This document shows positions 38,301-47,217 of a stretch of DNA of 64,000 nt, one piece after another. Position 1 is the stretch's first letter, and each line of letters begins with the position of its first letter. The notes under the pieces were generated by a model. That model saw nothing but the letters and a program-made list of their open reading frames with translations, did not search any database and was not told the origin of the DNA. The stretch is from Plantactinospora mayteni. GTDB taxonomy: Bacteria; Actinomycetota; Actinomycetes; Mycobacteriales; Micromonosporaceae. The stretch covers positions 124,001-188,000 of the forward strand of contig NZ_BONX01000035.1 in the NCBI RefSeq assembly GCF_016862935.1, in the 5' to 3' direction. The translations under genes were made by a program, and so were the position numbers.

Positions 38301-39286
38301 CCGGTCGTCAGTCGATCGTCCTGAACGGTGACCTTGGCAGCGGCAAGAGCACCGTCTCCATCGAGCTGGCCAAGCGGCTCGGCCTGCGCCGGGTCAGCGT
38401 GGGTGACCTCTATCGGGAGATGGCCCAGCAGCGGCAGATGACCGCGCTCCAGCTCAACCTGCACGCCGAGCTGGACCAGGCGGTCGACGGCTACGTCGAC
38501 CAGCTCCAGCAGGACATCGCCGACTCCGGCGAGCAGCTCATCGTCGACAGCCGGCTCGCCTGGCACTTCTTCACACACGCGCTCAAGATCCATATGATCA
38601 CCGAGCCGACCGAGGCGGCCCGCCGGGTGCTCGCCCGGCCGTCCGGGCCGGCGGAGAGCTACACCTCGATCGAGGAGGCCCGGGCCAAGCTGCACGAGCG
38701 CAGCGAGAGCGAGCGGAACCGCTTCCTCGTCCGGTACGGCGTCGACAAGGCGAAGCTGCGCAACTACGACCTGATCTGCGACAGCACCAAGGCGTCGGCG
38801 GAGGAGGTGGTCGCGCACGTCATCGCCGCCTACGAGGGCTCCTTCGGCCAGCGGATCCTGCGCGACTCCCCGCCGCTGCTGCTGCTCGACCCGGCCCGGA
38901 TCTATCCCACCCAGGAGATCCAGGCGCTGCGCGGCCTCTGGGAGACGGAGTCCGACTTCGTCGCCCAGATCGGGCAGGCCGGCGAGGAGGCGCTGGAGCC
39001 GCTGCGGATCGGCTACACCGGCGAGAAGTTCTTCGTGGTCGACGGGCACCGGCGGCTCAGCGCGGCGCTGCGCAACGGCTTCAAGCTGGTGCCGGGGCAA
39101 CTCGTCGCCGAGTGCGACGAGCAGGTGGTCGGCGGGCTCAGCGCCATCGAATACTTCCGGTCCGAGGTCGGGCTGAGCGTGATCTACGACTGGGACGCCG
39201 CGCACGGCACGCAGCTCCCGCTCCCCGAGCACATCCTCGAGCGCACCGACGCCGTACTGGCCGGCGAGCCGGGCACCCAGCCCTGA
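38297..39286 (+). CDS. P-loop (CMP-kinase-like) domain fused to a ParB/Srx-like domain
   Basis: A 329-residue two-domain protein. Residues 1-185 are a P-loop kinase of the (d)CMP kinase type: Walker A GDLGSGKST (11-19), LAKRLGLRRVSVGDLYREMA, IVDSRLAWHF and a lid-like LHERSESERNRFLVRYGVD. The C-terminal part (about 195-310) resembles the ParB/sulfiredoxin fold: PTQEIQALRGLWE, then EKFFVVDGHRRLSAALRNG (D249, H251, R252), which matches the GHRR motif where ParB binds nucleotide. GTG 38297 follows AGGGGTGGG. It lies between priA and def and overlaps the preceding short ORF. A nucleotide-dependent kinase or switch role is inferred; no substrate is known. Confidence 0.8.
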   Translation: MTGRQSIVLNGDLGSGKSTVSIELAKRLGLRRVSVGDLYREMAQQRQMTALQLNLHAELDQAVDGYVDQLQQDIADSGEQLIVDSRLAWHFFTHALKIHMITEPTEAARRVLARPSGPAESYTSIEEARAKLHERSESERNRFLVRYGVDKAKLRNYDLICDSTKASAEEVVAHVIAAYEGSFGQRILRDSPPLLLLDPARIYPTQEIQALRGLWETESDFVAQIGQAGEEALEPLRIGYTGEKFFVVDGHRRLSAALRNGFKLVPGQLVAECDEQVVGGLSAIEYFRSEVGLSVIYDWDAAHGTQLPLPEHILERTDAVLAGEPGTQP

Positions 39287-39467
39287 CCCGTCGTAGTAGC
39301 GCCCGGCAACCGCCGCGTCCCACCGGTCGATCCCGGGGCACACCGTGACCGATGTCACGGCCGGCCCGCGTCGCACCCTCGCTGGACCGGCGCGCCGGTC
39401 GTCGCCCCGGTGCGCCCGTAGACTGGGTACGGCACCACCGAATCCATCCGTGAAGGAGCAGTCCCGC

Positions 39468-40088
39468 GTGACCGTCCAGCCCATCCGTCTGTTCGGGGAC
39501 CCGGTGCTGCGCACCCCGGCCGAACCGGTCGTCGACTTCGACGCCGAGCTGCGCAAACTGGTCGCCGACCTGACCGACACGATGCGCGAGCAGAACGGTG
39601 CCGGCCTCGCCGCGCCGCAGCTCGGCGTGGGGCTGCGGGTGTTCGCCTTCGAGGTCGACGACGTGCTCGGGCACCTGGTCAACCCGCTGCTGGAGTTCCC
39701 CGACGAGGACGAGCAGGACGGTCCGGAGGGCTGCCTCTCCATCCCCGGGCTCTACTTCGACACCAAGCGCCGGCTCAACGTGGTCGCCAAGGGCTTCAAC
39801 GAGTACGGCGACCCGGTGCAGATCGTCGGCACCGGCCTGATGGCCCGGTGCGTGCAGCACGAGACCGACCACCTCGACGGAGTGCTCTTCCTCGACCGGC
39901 TCGACGCCGAGGGGCGCAAGGAGGCGATGAAGGCGATCCGGCAGGCGGAGTGGTATTCCCAGGACGCCCCGCCGGTGGTCAAGGTCAGCCCGCACGACCC
40001 GCCGGCCAACCGGCGCCAGGGACTCGGCGCCAAGCTGGGGCTGGGCGGCTCGGACCGCTCCGCCAACCCGTTCGGTCTGGGTCGGTGA
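39468..40088 (+). CDS. def: Peptide deformylase
   Basis: A 206-residue deformylase that removes formyl from nascent chains. Motif 1 [10 protein letters not shown], motif 2 EGCLSIPG (metal Cys) and motif 3 QHETDHLDG (HExxH) are intact. A 25-30-residue C-terminal tail rich in Gly/Arg follows the core, as in other actinobacterial enzymes. GTG 39468 has AAGGAG nine bases upstream. It precedes fmt by seven bases, giving a formyl-cycle pair. Confidence 0.97.
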   Translation: MTVQPIRLFGDPVLRTPAEPVVDFDAELRKLVADLTDTMREQNGAGLAAPQLGVGLRVFAFEVDDVLGHLVNPLLEFPDEDEQDGPEGCLSIPGLYFDTKRRLNVVAKGFNEYGDPVQIVGTGLMARCVQHETDHLDGVLFLDRLDAEGRKEAMKAIRQAEWYSQDAPPVVKVSPHDPPANRRQGLGAKLGLGGSDRSANPFGLGR

Positions 40089-40095
40089 CCGCCCG

Positions 40096-41022
40096 GTGCG
40101 CCTGATCTTCGCCGGTACGCCGGCCGTCGCCCTGCCCAGCCTGGACGCCATCGCCGGCTCCGGGCACGAACTGCTGGCCGTGGTGACCCGGCCGGACGCC
40201 CCGGCCGGTCGGGGCCGGGGACTGGCCCGGTCACCCGTCGGCGCCTGGGCCGACGAGCGGGGCATCGAGGTGCTGACCCCGGCCAGGCCCCGGGAGCCGG
40301 AGTTCCTCGACCGGCTGCGCCAACTCGCCCCGGAGTGCGTACCGGTGGTCGCCTATGGCGCGCTGGTGCCGCCGGATGCGCTGGGGATCCCCGCGTACGG
40401 CTGGGTCAACCTGCACTTCTCGCTGCTGCCCGCCTGGCGGGGCGCCGCACCGGTGCAGCACGCGGTGCTGCACGGCGACCAGGTCACCGGCGCCAGCGTC
40501 TTCCAACTGGAGGCCGGGCTGGACACCGGACCGGTCTTCGGCACCGTGACTGAGGAGATCCGGCCGGCCGACACCGCCGGTGACCTGCTGGAGCGCCTCG
40601 CCGACAGCGGCGCCGGGCTGCTGGTGACCGTGCTCGACGCGATCGGCCAGGGCACCGTGCGGGCGGTGCCGCAGCCCGCCGACGGGGTCTCGCTGGCGCC
40701 GAAGCTGACCGTCGCCGATGGTGAGGTCCGCTGGTCGGAACCGTCCTTCGCGGTGGACCGGCGGATCCGCGCCGCCACCCCGGCACCCGGTGCCTGGACC
40801 GAGTTCCGTGGCGACCGGGTCAAGCTCGGCCCGGTGCGGCCGGTCGGCGACGCACCCGAACTCAAGCCGGGCGAGTTGCTGGTCGAGCGCGGCCGGGTGC
40901 TGGCCGGTACCGCCAGCACACCTGTGGAGTTGGGCGAGGTGCGCGCGGCCGGCAAACGCGCGATGCCGGCAACGGACTGGGCCCGGGGCGTCCGGGTCGC
41001 CGGTGGGGAGCAGTTCGGATGA
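40096..41022 (+). CDS. fmt: Methionyl-tRNA formyltransferase
   Basis: A 308-residue enzyme that formylates initiator Met-tRNA using 10-formyl-THF. [15 protein letters not shown] at the start, the folate site [24 protein letters not shown] (SLLPxxRG) and GLDTGPVF are clear; the C-terminal OB-like domain begins near [14 protein letters not shown]. It overlaps rsmB by four bases (ATGA). Confidence 0.97.
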   Translation: MRLIFAGTPAVALPSLDAIAGSGHELLAVVTRPDAPAGRGRGLARSPVGAWADERGIEVLTPARPREPEFLDRLRQLAPECVPVVAYGALVPPDALGIPAYGWVNLHFSLLPAWRGAAPVQHAVLHGDQVTGASVFQLEAGLDTGPVFGTVTEEIRPADTAGDLLERLADSGAGLLVTVLDAIGQGTVRAVPQPADGVSLAPKLTVADGEVRWSEPSFAVDRRIRAATPAPGAWTEFRGDRVKLGPVRPVGDAPELKPGELLVERGRVLAGTASTPVELGEVRAAGKRAMPATDWARGVRVAGGEQFG

Positions 41023-42683
41023 GCGACCGTACCGGACAGGTCGGCGGCACCGCACGGGCCGGAGCCGACCGGAGCCACGACGACCGTACACAGGGCGGCG
41101 CCGACCGCCGGCACGACGACCGCCGCCGCGACGACCGCCGGCACGACGGTCAGCGACGTGACGATCAGCGACGCGACGACCGGGGGCGTAGCGGTCAGGG
41201 CGGTGTCGATCGGGGCCGGGCACGGGACGGTGTCGATCGTGGCCGGGCGCGGGACGGGGCTGACCGGGGTGGCCGGGGCGGCGACCGGCGGGACCGGGAC
41301 GGGCGGTCGGCCCGACCGGGGCGGCCGGCGGTGGACCTGCCCCGACAGGCGGCGTACGAGGCGATCGAGGCGGTGCACCGGGACGACGCGTACGCGAACC
41401 TGGTCCTGCCGGGCATCCTGCGCGACCGGCGGCTGCACGGCCGGGACGCGGCCTTCGCCACCGAACTGACCTACGGCACGCTGCGGGTCCGGGGCACCCT
41501 GGACGCGATCCTCACCGCCGCCGCCGGCCGGGACGTCGCCCGGATCGACCCGCAGCCCCGGGACGCGCTGCGGCTCGGCGCCTACCAACTCCTCTACACC
41601 CGGGTCCCGGCGCACGCCGCCGTCTCCTCGACGGTCGACCTGGTCCGGTCCCTCGCCCCGGGTGCGTCCGGGTTCGCCAACGCGGTGCTGCGGGAGGTCG
41701 CCGGCAAGGACGTCGACACCTGGCTGACCGAGCTGGCCCCGTCGGCCGAGAGCGACCCGGTCGGGCACCTGGCACTCACCTACAGCCATCCGGAGTGGAT
41801 CGTGCGGGCCTTCTCCGAGGCGCTCGGCGGAGACCTGGGGGAGACCACCCGGCTGCTGATCGAGGACAACCAGCGACCACCGGTGCACCTCTGCGCCCGC
41901 CCGGGTCGGGCGGACGCGGTCGAGGTCGCCGACGAGGTGGGCGGGGCGCCGGGCGCCTTCTCGCCGTACGCGGTCTATCTGGCCGGCGGTGCCCCGGGCG
42001 AGTTGGCCGTAATCGCCGAGGGGCGGGCGCACGTCCAGGACGAGGGCTCCCAACTGGTGGCCGCCGCGCTCGCCGCCGCCGAGGTCGACGGCACCGACGA
42101 GCGGTGGCTGGACCTCTGTGCCGGGCCGGGCGGCAAGGCCGGGCTGCTCGGCGCGCTGGCCGCCCAGCGGGGCGCCCGGCTCACCGCCGTGGAGGTGGCC
42201 GAGCACCGGGCCCGGCTGGTCTCCCAGGCCGTACGCGGGCTGCCGGTGACCGTGCTGACCACCGACGGACGTACCGTCGGGCGCGACCAGGACCTGCCGG
42301 AGAACACCTTCGACCGGGTACTCGTCGACGCGCCCTGCACCGGTCTCGGCTCGCTGCGGCGGCGTCCGGAGTCCCGCTGGCGCCGCCAGCCCTCCGACCT
42401 GCCGGCGCTGACCCGGTTGCAGCGGGAACTGCTCGGCGCCGCGCTCCGGGCGGTCCGCCCCGGCGGGGTGGTGGCATACGTGACCTGCTCGCCGCACGTG
42501 GTGGAGACGCACGTCTCGGTGACCGAGGCGGCGCGGCGCTCCGGCGTACCTGTCGACTTCGTCGACGCCCGTCCGCTGCTGCCGGCCGGCATGCCCGGCC
42601 TCGGCGACGGCCCGACCGTGCAGCTCTGGCCGCACCGGCACGGCACCGACGCGATGTTCCTGGCGGTACTGCGCCGGGGCTGA
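41019..42683 (+). CDS. rsmB: 16S rRNA m5C967 methyltransferase with Arg/Asp-rich N-terminal extension
   Basis: A 554-residue RsmB/Sun. Residues about 1-100 are an extension made almost only of Arg, Asp, Gly and His (runs such as [14 protein letters not shown] and repeated DRGRARDG). Then come a NusB-like RNA-binding domain (about 108-240) and the methyltransferase: SAM site [15 protein letters not shown], catalytic Cys in [16 protein letters not shown] (near 440) and second Cys in [12 protein letters not shown] (near 490). ATG 41019 overlaps the fmt stop, so the extension is translated unless a later start is used. The extension is probably disordered. Confidence 0.95.
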   Translation: MSDRTGQVGGTARAGADRSHDDRTQGGADRRHDDRRRDDRRHDGQRRDDQRRDDRGRSGQGGVDRGRARDGVDRGRARDGADRGGRGGDRRDRDGRSARPGRPAVDLPRQAAYEAIEAVHRDDAYANLVLPGILRDRRLHGRDAAFATELTYGTLRVRGTLDAILTAAAGRDVARIDPQPRDALRLGAYQLLYTRVPAHAAVSSTVDLVRSLAPGASGFANAVLREVAGKDVDTWLTELAPSAESDPVGHLALTYSHPEWIVRAFSEALGGDLGETTRLLIEDNQRPPVHLCARPGRADAVEVADEVGGAPGAFSPYAVYLAGGAPGELAVIAEGRAHVQDEGSQLVAAALAAAEVDGTDERWLDLCAGPGGKAGLLGALAAQRGARLTAVEVAEHRARLVSQAVRGLPVTVLTTDGRTVGRDQDLPENTFDRVLVDAPCTGLGSLRRRPESRWRRQPSDLPALTRLQRELLGAALRAVRPGGVVAYVTCSPHVVETHVSVTEAARRSGVPVDFVDARPLLPAGMPGLGDGPTVQLWPHRHGTDAMFLAVLRRG

Positions 42684-42827
42684 GCACCCGGCACACCGAG
42701 CTGGGCGGGCCCCGACCGTGGTGCCCGGCCGGATCCAGGTGAAGGCACCGGCGAGGTATCTGTCGGCACTTCCACCGAAGCGGGTGGGCGGGGACAGTTC
42801 CTTACATACATTGCAGGTGTGGACGGG

Positions 42828-44945
42828 ATGACGCTGCCGGTCCGGGCCATCGGCACTCCGCTGGACAGGTTCGACGGGCCGGCGAAGGTCACCGGGACCG
42901 CCCGGTACGCCTTCGAGCACCCCGTCGACCGCCCGGCGTACCTGTTTCCGGTGCAGGCGACCGTCGCGGTGGGACGGATCGTCGCCGTGCACACCGAGCC
43001 GGCGTCGCGCGAACCGGGTGTGCTGGCCGTGCTGACGCCCGAGAACGCGCCCCGGGTCGCCTCGTTCGACGACCCCGAGGTGGTGATCCTCCAGAACCAC
43101 GAGGTGGCGTACCGGGGGCAGTTCGTCGCCGCCGCGGTGGCGGAGACCTCGGAGGCCGCCCGCCGGGCCGCCGAGCTGGTCCGGGTCGACTACCAGGCCG
43201 GCCCGCACGACGTCGAACTGCGGGCCGACCACCCGGACCGGTACGCCCCGGAGGTGATGAACGGCGGGTTCGCCACCGACAGTCTGCGCGGCAACCCGGA
43301 GGCGGCGCTCGCCGACGCGGCGGTACGCCTGGACGCCACCTACACCACCCCGTGGTATCAGCACGCCCAGTTGGAGCCGCACTCGACGATCGCCCGCTGG
43401 GCCGACGGCCGGCTCACCCTGCACGTGGCCAGCCAGGGCGTGCACCGGCTGCGGGAGTCGCTGGCCACGCTCTTCGGACTCGACCCGGAGCGGATCCGGG
43501 TGATCTCGCCACACGTCGGCGGCGCGTTCGGCGGCAAGCTGCACACCCATCCCGACGTCGTGCTCGCGGTGCTGGGCGCGCTCGCCGTGCCCGGCCGTCC
43601 GGTGAAGCTCGCGCTCACCCGGCAGCAGATGTTCTCCCAGGTCGGCTACCGCACCCCGACGGTCCAGCGGGTCCGGCTCGGTGCCGGGCCGGACGGCCGG
43701 CTGGTCGCGGTCAGCCACGAGGTGGTGCAGCAGACCGCCCGACACAAGGAGTTCGCCGAGCAGACCGCCACGCCGACCCGGGTGATGTACGCGGCGCCGC
43801 ACCGCAGTACCACGCACCGGCTGGTCCGGCTCGACGTGCCGGTGCCGACGATCATGCGCGCCCCGGGCAAGACCCCGGGGATGTACGCGCTGGAGTCGGC
43901 GATGGACGAGATGGCGATCGCCTGCGGGCAGGACCCGGTCGAGTTCCGGATCGCCAACGAGCCGCCGCTCGATCCCGAACTCGACCGCCCGTTCTCCACC
44001 CGCAACCTGGTCGGCTGCCTGCGCGACGGTGCCCGCCGGTTCGGCTGGGCCGGCCGGGACCCGACTCCCGGGGTACGGCGGGCGGCGGGCGGCTGGCTGG
44101 TCGGCACCGGAGTGGCCGCCTCGATGTACCCGGTCTACCGGCTGCCGGGTTCCTCGGCGACGATCCGGCTGGAGCCGGACGGCCGGTACACCGTGTCGAT
44201 CGGTGCCGCCGACCTCGGTACCGGCACCTGGACCGCGCTGACCCAGGTCGCGGCGGACGCGCTGGGCGTACTGGTGGACCGGATCGTGCTGCGGATCGGC
44301 GACACGGACCTGCCGGCGGCGATGGCGGCCGGCGGTTCGTCCGGGATGACCTCGTGGGGTAGCGCGGTGGTCGAGGCCGCCGGCCGGCTGCGGGCCCGGC
44401 TGGCCGCCGAGCAGCACGACCCGGTGCCGGCGGACGGCATCGAGGCCAGCGCCGAGATGCCGCCGAACCCACACCGGGAACACTTCTCGATGTACGCCTT
44501 CGGCGCGCAGTTCGCCGAGGTCCGGGTGCACGAGGCGACCGGGGAGGTACGGGTGCCCCGGCTGCTCGGTGTCTTCGCCGCCGGCCGGATCATCAACCCG
44601 AAGACGGGCCGTTCCCAACTGCTCGGCGGGATGACGATGGGGTTGTCGATGGCGCTGCACGAGCGGTGCGTACTCGATCCCCGGTTCGGTCACGTCGTCA
44701 ACCACGACCTCGCCGAATACCACATCGCGACGAACGCCGACGTCGGCCGCGTCGAGGTGCACACGCTCGTCGAGGACGACCCGTACGTCAACCCGATGGG
44801 CTCGAAGGGCATCGGTGAGCTGGGCATCGTCGGTACCGCCGCGGCGATAGCCAACGCCGTGCAGCACGCCACCGGGGTACGCGTCCGCGACCTGCCGATC
44901 ACTCCAGACCGGTTCTTCGTCGGCGCGACCTCGGTCCGGGGCTGA
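42828..44945 (+). CDS. Xanthine dehydrogenase-family molybdopterin-binding subunit, unpaired
   Basis: A 705-residue large subunit of the YagR type. The first domain starts GTPLDRFDGPAKVTGTARYAFE; molybdopterin contacts are HVGGAFGGKLHTHPD, TPTRVMY..., PTIMRAPGKTPGMYALESAMDEMA and GSSGMTSWG; the active-site Glu is in GSKGIGELGIVG near the C-terminus. These enzymes hydroxylate aldehydes or purines and need a 2Fe-2S and a FAD subunit, normally encoded just upstream; here rsmB and rpe flank it and neither partner is in the window. ATG 42828 or GTG 42819 could start it. Substrate unknown. Confidence 0.92.
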   Translation: MTLPVRAIGTPLDRFDGPAKVTGTARYAFEHPVDRPAYLFPVQATVAVGRIVAVHTEPASREPGVLAVLTPENAPRVASFDDPEVVILQNHEVAYRGQFVAAAVAETSEAARRAAELVRVDYQAGPHDVELRADHPDRYAPEVMNGGFATDSLRGNPEAALADAAVRLDATYTTPWYQHAQLEPHSTIARWADGRLTLHVASQGVHRLRESLATLFGLDPERIRVISPHVGGAFGGKLHTHPDVVLAVLGALAVPGRPVKLALTRQQMFSQVGYRTPTVQRVRLGAGPDGRLVAVSHEVVQQTARHKEFAEQTATPTRVMYAAPHRSTTHRLVRLDVPVPTIMRAPGKTPGMYALESAMDEMAIACGQDPVEFRIANEPPLDPELDRPFSTRNLVGCLRDGARRFGWAGRDPTPGVRRAAGGWLVGTGVAASMYPVYRLPGSSATIRLEPDGRYTVSIGAADLGTGTWTALTQVAADALGVLVDRIVLRIGDTDLPAAMAAGGSSGMTSWGSAVVEAAGRLRARLAAEQHDPVPADGIEASAEMPPNPHREHFSMYAFGAQFAEVRVHEATGEVRVPRLLGVFAAGRIINPKTGRSQLLGGMTMGLSMALHERCVLDPRFGHVVNHDLAEYHIATNADVGRVEVHTLVEDDPYVNPMGSKGIGELGIVGTAAAIANAVQHATGVRVRDLPITPDRFFVGATSVRG

Positions 44946-45017
44946 CCGCCCGGCAGGCATGACCGTCGGCCGAGGGTGACGAGCGCCCGGGGTGGCCGGC
45001 ATTCGTACACTGGCGCG

Positions 45018-45698
45018 GTGACCGTACCAGCGCCGATCGTCGCGCCCAGCATCCTCGCCGCAGACTTCGCCCGGCTCGCCGACGAGGTGCAGGCGGTGGA
45101 GTCCACGGCGGACTGGCTGCACGTCGATGTGATGGACAACCACTTCGTGCCCAACCTGACGATCGGGCTGCCGGTGGTGCAGAGCCTGCTGGCCGCGACC
45201 GCGCTGCCGTTCGACGTACATCTGATGATCGAGGAACCGCGGCGGTGGGCGCCGAGCTACGCGGACGCCGGGGCGTACAACGTGACGTTCCATGCCGAGG
45301 CGTGCGACAACCCGGTCTCGCTGGCCAAGGACCTCCGCTCGGCGGGGGCGAAGGCCGGGTTGGCGATCGACCGGGACACTCCGATCGAACCGTACCTTGA
45401 CCTGTTGCCCAGCTTCGATACATTGCTGATCATGACTATCAAGGCGGGCTTCGGGGGGCAGCGGTTCATCCCCGAACTGCTCGACAAGGTCCGTACCGCC
45501 CGCCGGCACGCCAGCGCCGGCCACCTCGAACTGCGGATCGAGGTCGACGGCGGCATCGCGGCCGACACCATCGAGCAGGCGGCGGCGGCCGGCGCGGACG
45601 CCTTCGTCGCCGGCACCGCCGTCTACGGCGCGGCGGACCCGGCCACGGCCGTGACCCAACTGCGGCGGCTCGCCGAGCGCGCCGCACCGAGACCGTGA
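45018..45698 (+). CDS. rpe: Ribulose-phosphate 3-epimerase
   Basis: A 226-residue TIM-barrel epimerase linking ribulose 5-phosphate and xylulose 5-phosphate. [28 protein letters not shown] (metal Asp and His), [31 protein letters not shown] and EVDGGI carry the metal and phosphate residues; the usual VEPGFGGQ is here IKAGFGGQ. The GTG at 45018 lies seven bases after a TACACT box (45006-45011), so the message is probably leaderless. Confidence 0.97.
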   Translation: MTVPAPIVAPSILAADFARLADEVQAVESTADWLHVDVMDNHFVPNLTIGLPVVQSLLAATALPFDVHLMIEEPRRWAPSYADAGAYNVTFHAEACDNPVSLAKDLRSAGAKAGLAIDRDTPIEPYLDLLPSFDTLLIMTIKAGFGGQRFIPELLDKVRTARRHASAGHLELRIEVDGGIAADTIEQAAAAGADAFVAGTAVYGAADPATAVTQLRRLAERAAPRP

Positions 45699-45717
45699 GC
45701 GAGCGCAGCGAGCGAAC
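45697..45717. repeat. GCGAGCGCAGCGAGCG-type interspersed motif
   Basis: The stop codon of rpe is embedded in a GAGCGCAGCGAGCGAAC element. Motifs of this kind are common just after stop codons in actinomycete genomes (general knowledge, not checked here). Only this copy was noticed. Confidence 0.35.
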
Positions 45718-45774
45718 CAGTCAGCTCAGTGCGGTTGTGCCTCATGGCCGGCCGGAGCGAAGCGGAGGGCGGAC

Positions 45775-46779
45775 ATGAGCGTCGACGGGGCCGAGGAGCG
45801 GCCCGACCTGATCCTGGTGGTCGACGACGACGAGGACATCGTCCGGTTCGTCTCGTTCAACCTGCGGCTGCACGGCTTCGAGGTGGTGCAGGCCCGGGAC
45901 GGCCAGGAGGCGCTCGAGGTGATCGAGCAGCGCCGGCCCGACCTGGCCGTGGTCGACCTGCGGATGCCCCGGATCGACGGGCTGGAGCTGACCCGGCGGC
46001 TGCGGGCCAACCCGATGACCTCGGCGCTGCCGGTGATCATGCTCACCGCCAAGGGGCTGACTGTGGACAAGGTGCACGGCCTCACCGCCGGTGCCGACGA
46101 CTACCTGGTCAAACCCTTCGACACCGCCGAACTCGTCGCCCGGATCAGCTCCACGCTGCGCCGCAACAAGGAATTCCGCGAGGTCTCACCGCTGACCGGG
46201 CTGCCCGGCAACACCCGGGTCCGCCGCGAGATCGGCGACCGGGTACGCAGCGGCGTCGACTACGCGGTGGGATACGTCGACATCGACCGGTTCAAGAGCG
46301 TCAACGACCGGTACGGCTTCGTCCGGGGCGACGAGTTCATCAGCGCGCTGGCCCGCAGCCTGCACCGGGCGGTGGTCTCGGTCGGGTTGCCGCCGGCCTT
46401 CCTCGGGCACATCGGCGGCGACGACTTCGTGATCGTCTGCGCCCCCGAGCAGGTCCGGCCGCTCACCGAGCGAGCCGTGATCGACTTCGAGAAGACCGCC
46501 GACGAACTCTACGACCCACAGGACGCCAAGCGCGGCTACGTCGAGCTGAAGGACCGGCGCGGCAACGTCCAGCGGGCGCACCTGGTGACCCTCTCCATCG
46601 GGGTCTCGCTGTCGGTGCCCGAGCGCCGGTTCACCGACCCGCTCGAAGTGATCGCGGCGGCCTCCGAGATGAAGACGGTGGCCAAGAGCCAGCCCGGGTC
46701 GTACGTGGCGATGGACCGACGGCGTACCCCGGGGGCACCGGCGGCCGACGCGGGGGAGCGGCGGCGCGGGGCGAAGTGA
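45775..46779 (+). CDS. Response regulator with GGDEF-like output domain
   Basis: A 334-residue protein. The receiver domain (about 10-128) has acidic D17/D18, phospho-acceptor D61 in VVDLRMPRIDG, T91 and K113 in LVKPFD, all intact. The output domain (about 138-320) is GGDEF-like: SPLTGLPGN, YVDIDRFKSVNDRYGFVRGDEFI, then GGDDF (214-218) in place of GGDEF/GGEEF. No inhibitory RxxD precedes it. GGDDF could keep or lose cyclase activity. No histidine kinase gene is adjacent. Together with BldD in the same region it is a candidate source or reader of c-di-GMP. The ATG at 45775 follows GAGGGCGGAC. Confidence 0.9.
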   Translation: MSVDGAEERPDLILVVDDDEDIVRFVSFNLRLHGFEVVQARDGQEALEVIEQRRPDLAVVDLRMPRIDGLELTRRLRANPMTSALPVIMLTAKGLTVDKVHGLTAGADDYLVKPFDTAELVARISSTLRRNKEFREVSPLTGLPGNTRVRREIGDRVRSGVDYAVGYVDIDRFKSVNDRYGFVRGDEFISALARSLHRAVVSVGLPPAFLGHIGGDDFVIVCAPEQVRPLTERAVIDFEKTADELYDPQDAKRGYVELKDRRGNVQRAHLVTLSIGVSLSVPERRFTDPLEVIAAASEMKTVAKSQPGSYVAMDRRRTPGAPAADAGERRRGAK

Positions 46780-46878
46780 CGGTGCGGGGCGAAGTGACGA
46801 CGGTCACGTCGCTGTGAGGTGGGTCGCCTCACTGACCCGAGGACCCCGGTTCCGTGCAAGACTCGATCCGTACCCACC

Positions 46879-47051
46879 ACGCGCTGGCGGGACTCGGTGT
46901 AATTCCGAACCGGCGGTGATCCGGGCGCAAGCCCGGTAAGCCCGCGACCCGGTCGGCCTCGGCCGCCCGGTGGACCTGGTGAGAACCCAGGGCCGACGGT
47001 TGGGGGCGGGCAGTTTCCGCGCCCAGACAGTCCGGATGGGAGACAGCGCGC
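46879..47051 (+). promoter_or_regulatory. FMN riboswitch (RFN element) ahead of the rib operon
   Basis: All RFN landmarks are present in order: CGGGACTCGGTGTAATTCC, GAACCGGCGGTGAT, AAGCCCGCGACCCG, GTGAGAACCCAGGGCCGACG, AGTCCGGATGGGAGACAGCG. Closing helix P1 pairs GCGCTG (46881-46886) with CAGCGC (47044-47049). About 165 bases separate it from ribD; that stretch is GC-rich with several inverted repeats (for example around 47059-47100) and is probably the expression platform. FMN should turn the operon off. Confidence 0.93.
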
Positions 47052-47217
47052 GGGGTCGGATGGGTCCGCCGGCCGGCGCGTGTGCGCCGACCCGTGGTCC
47101 CCCGGGGTCGGCACTGCCGTCCCCACGCTCCGCCGCCGCACGCCCGGCCACCGGCCGGTGCCAGCTCCCAGACCCCGCCCGCGCGTCACGACGACGGGCG
47201 AAGGGAAAGGGAACGGC

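Noticed and set aside
40353-45659. A 1768-codon minus-strand open frame across fmt, rsmB, the molybdopterin subunit gene and rpe
   Set aside because: It is a shadow of four well-supported plus-strand genes, with no start signal or recognisable domain.
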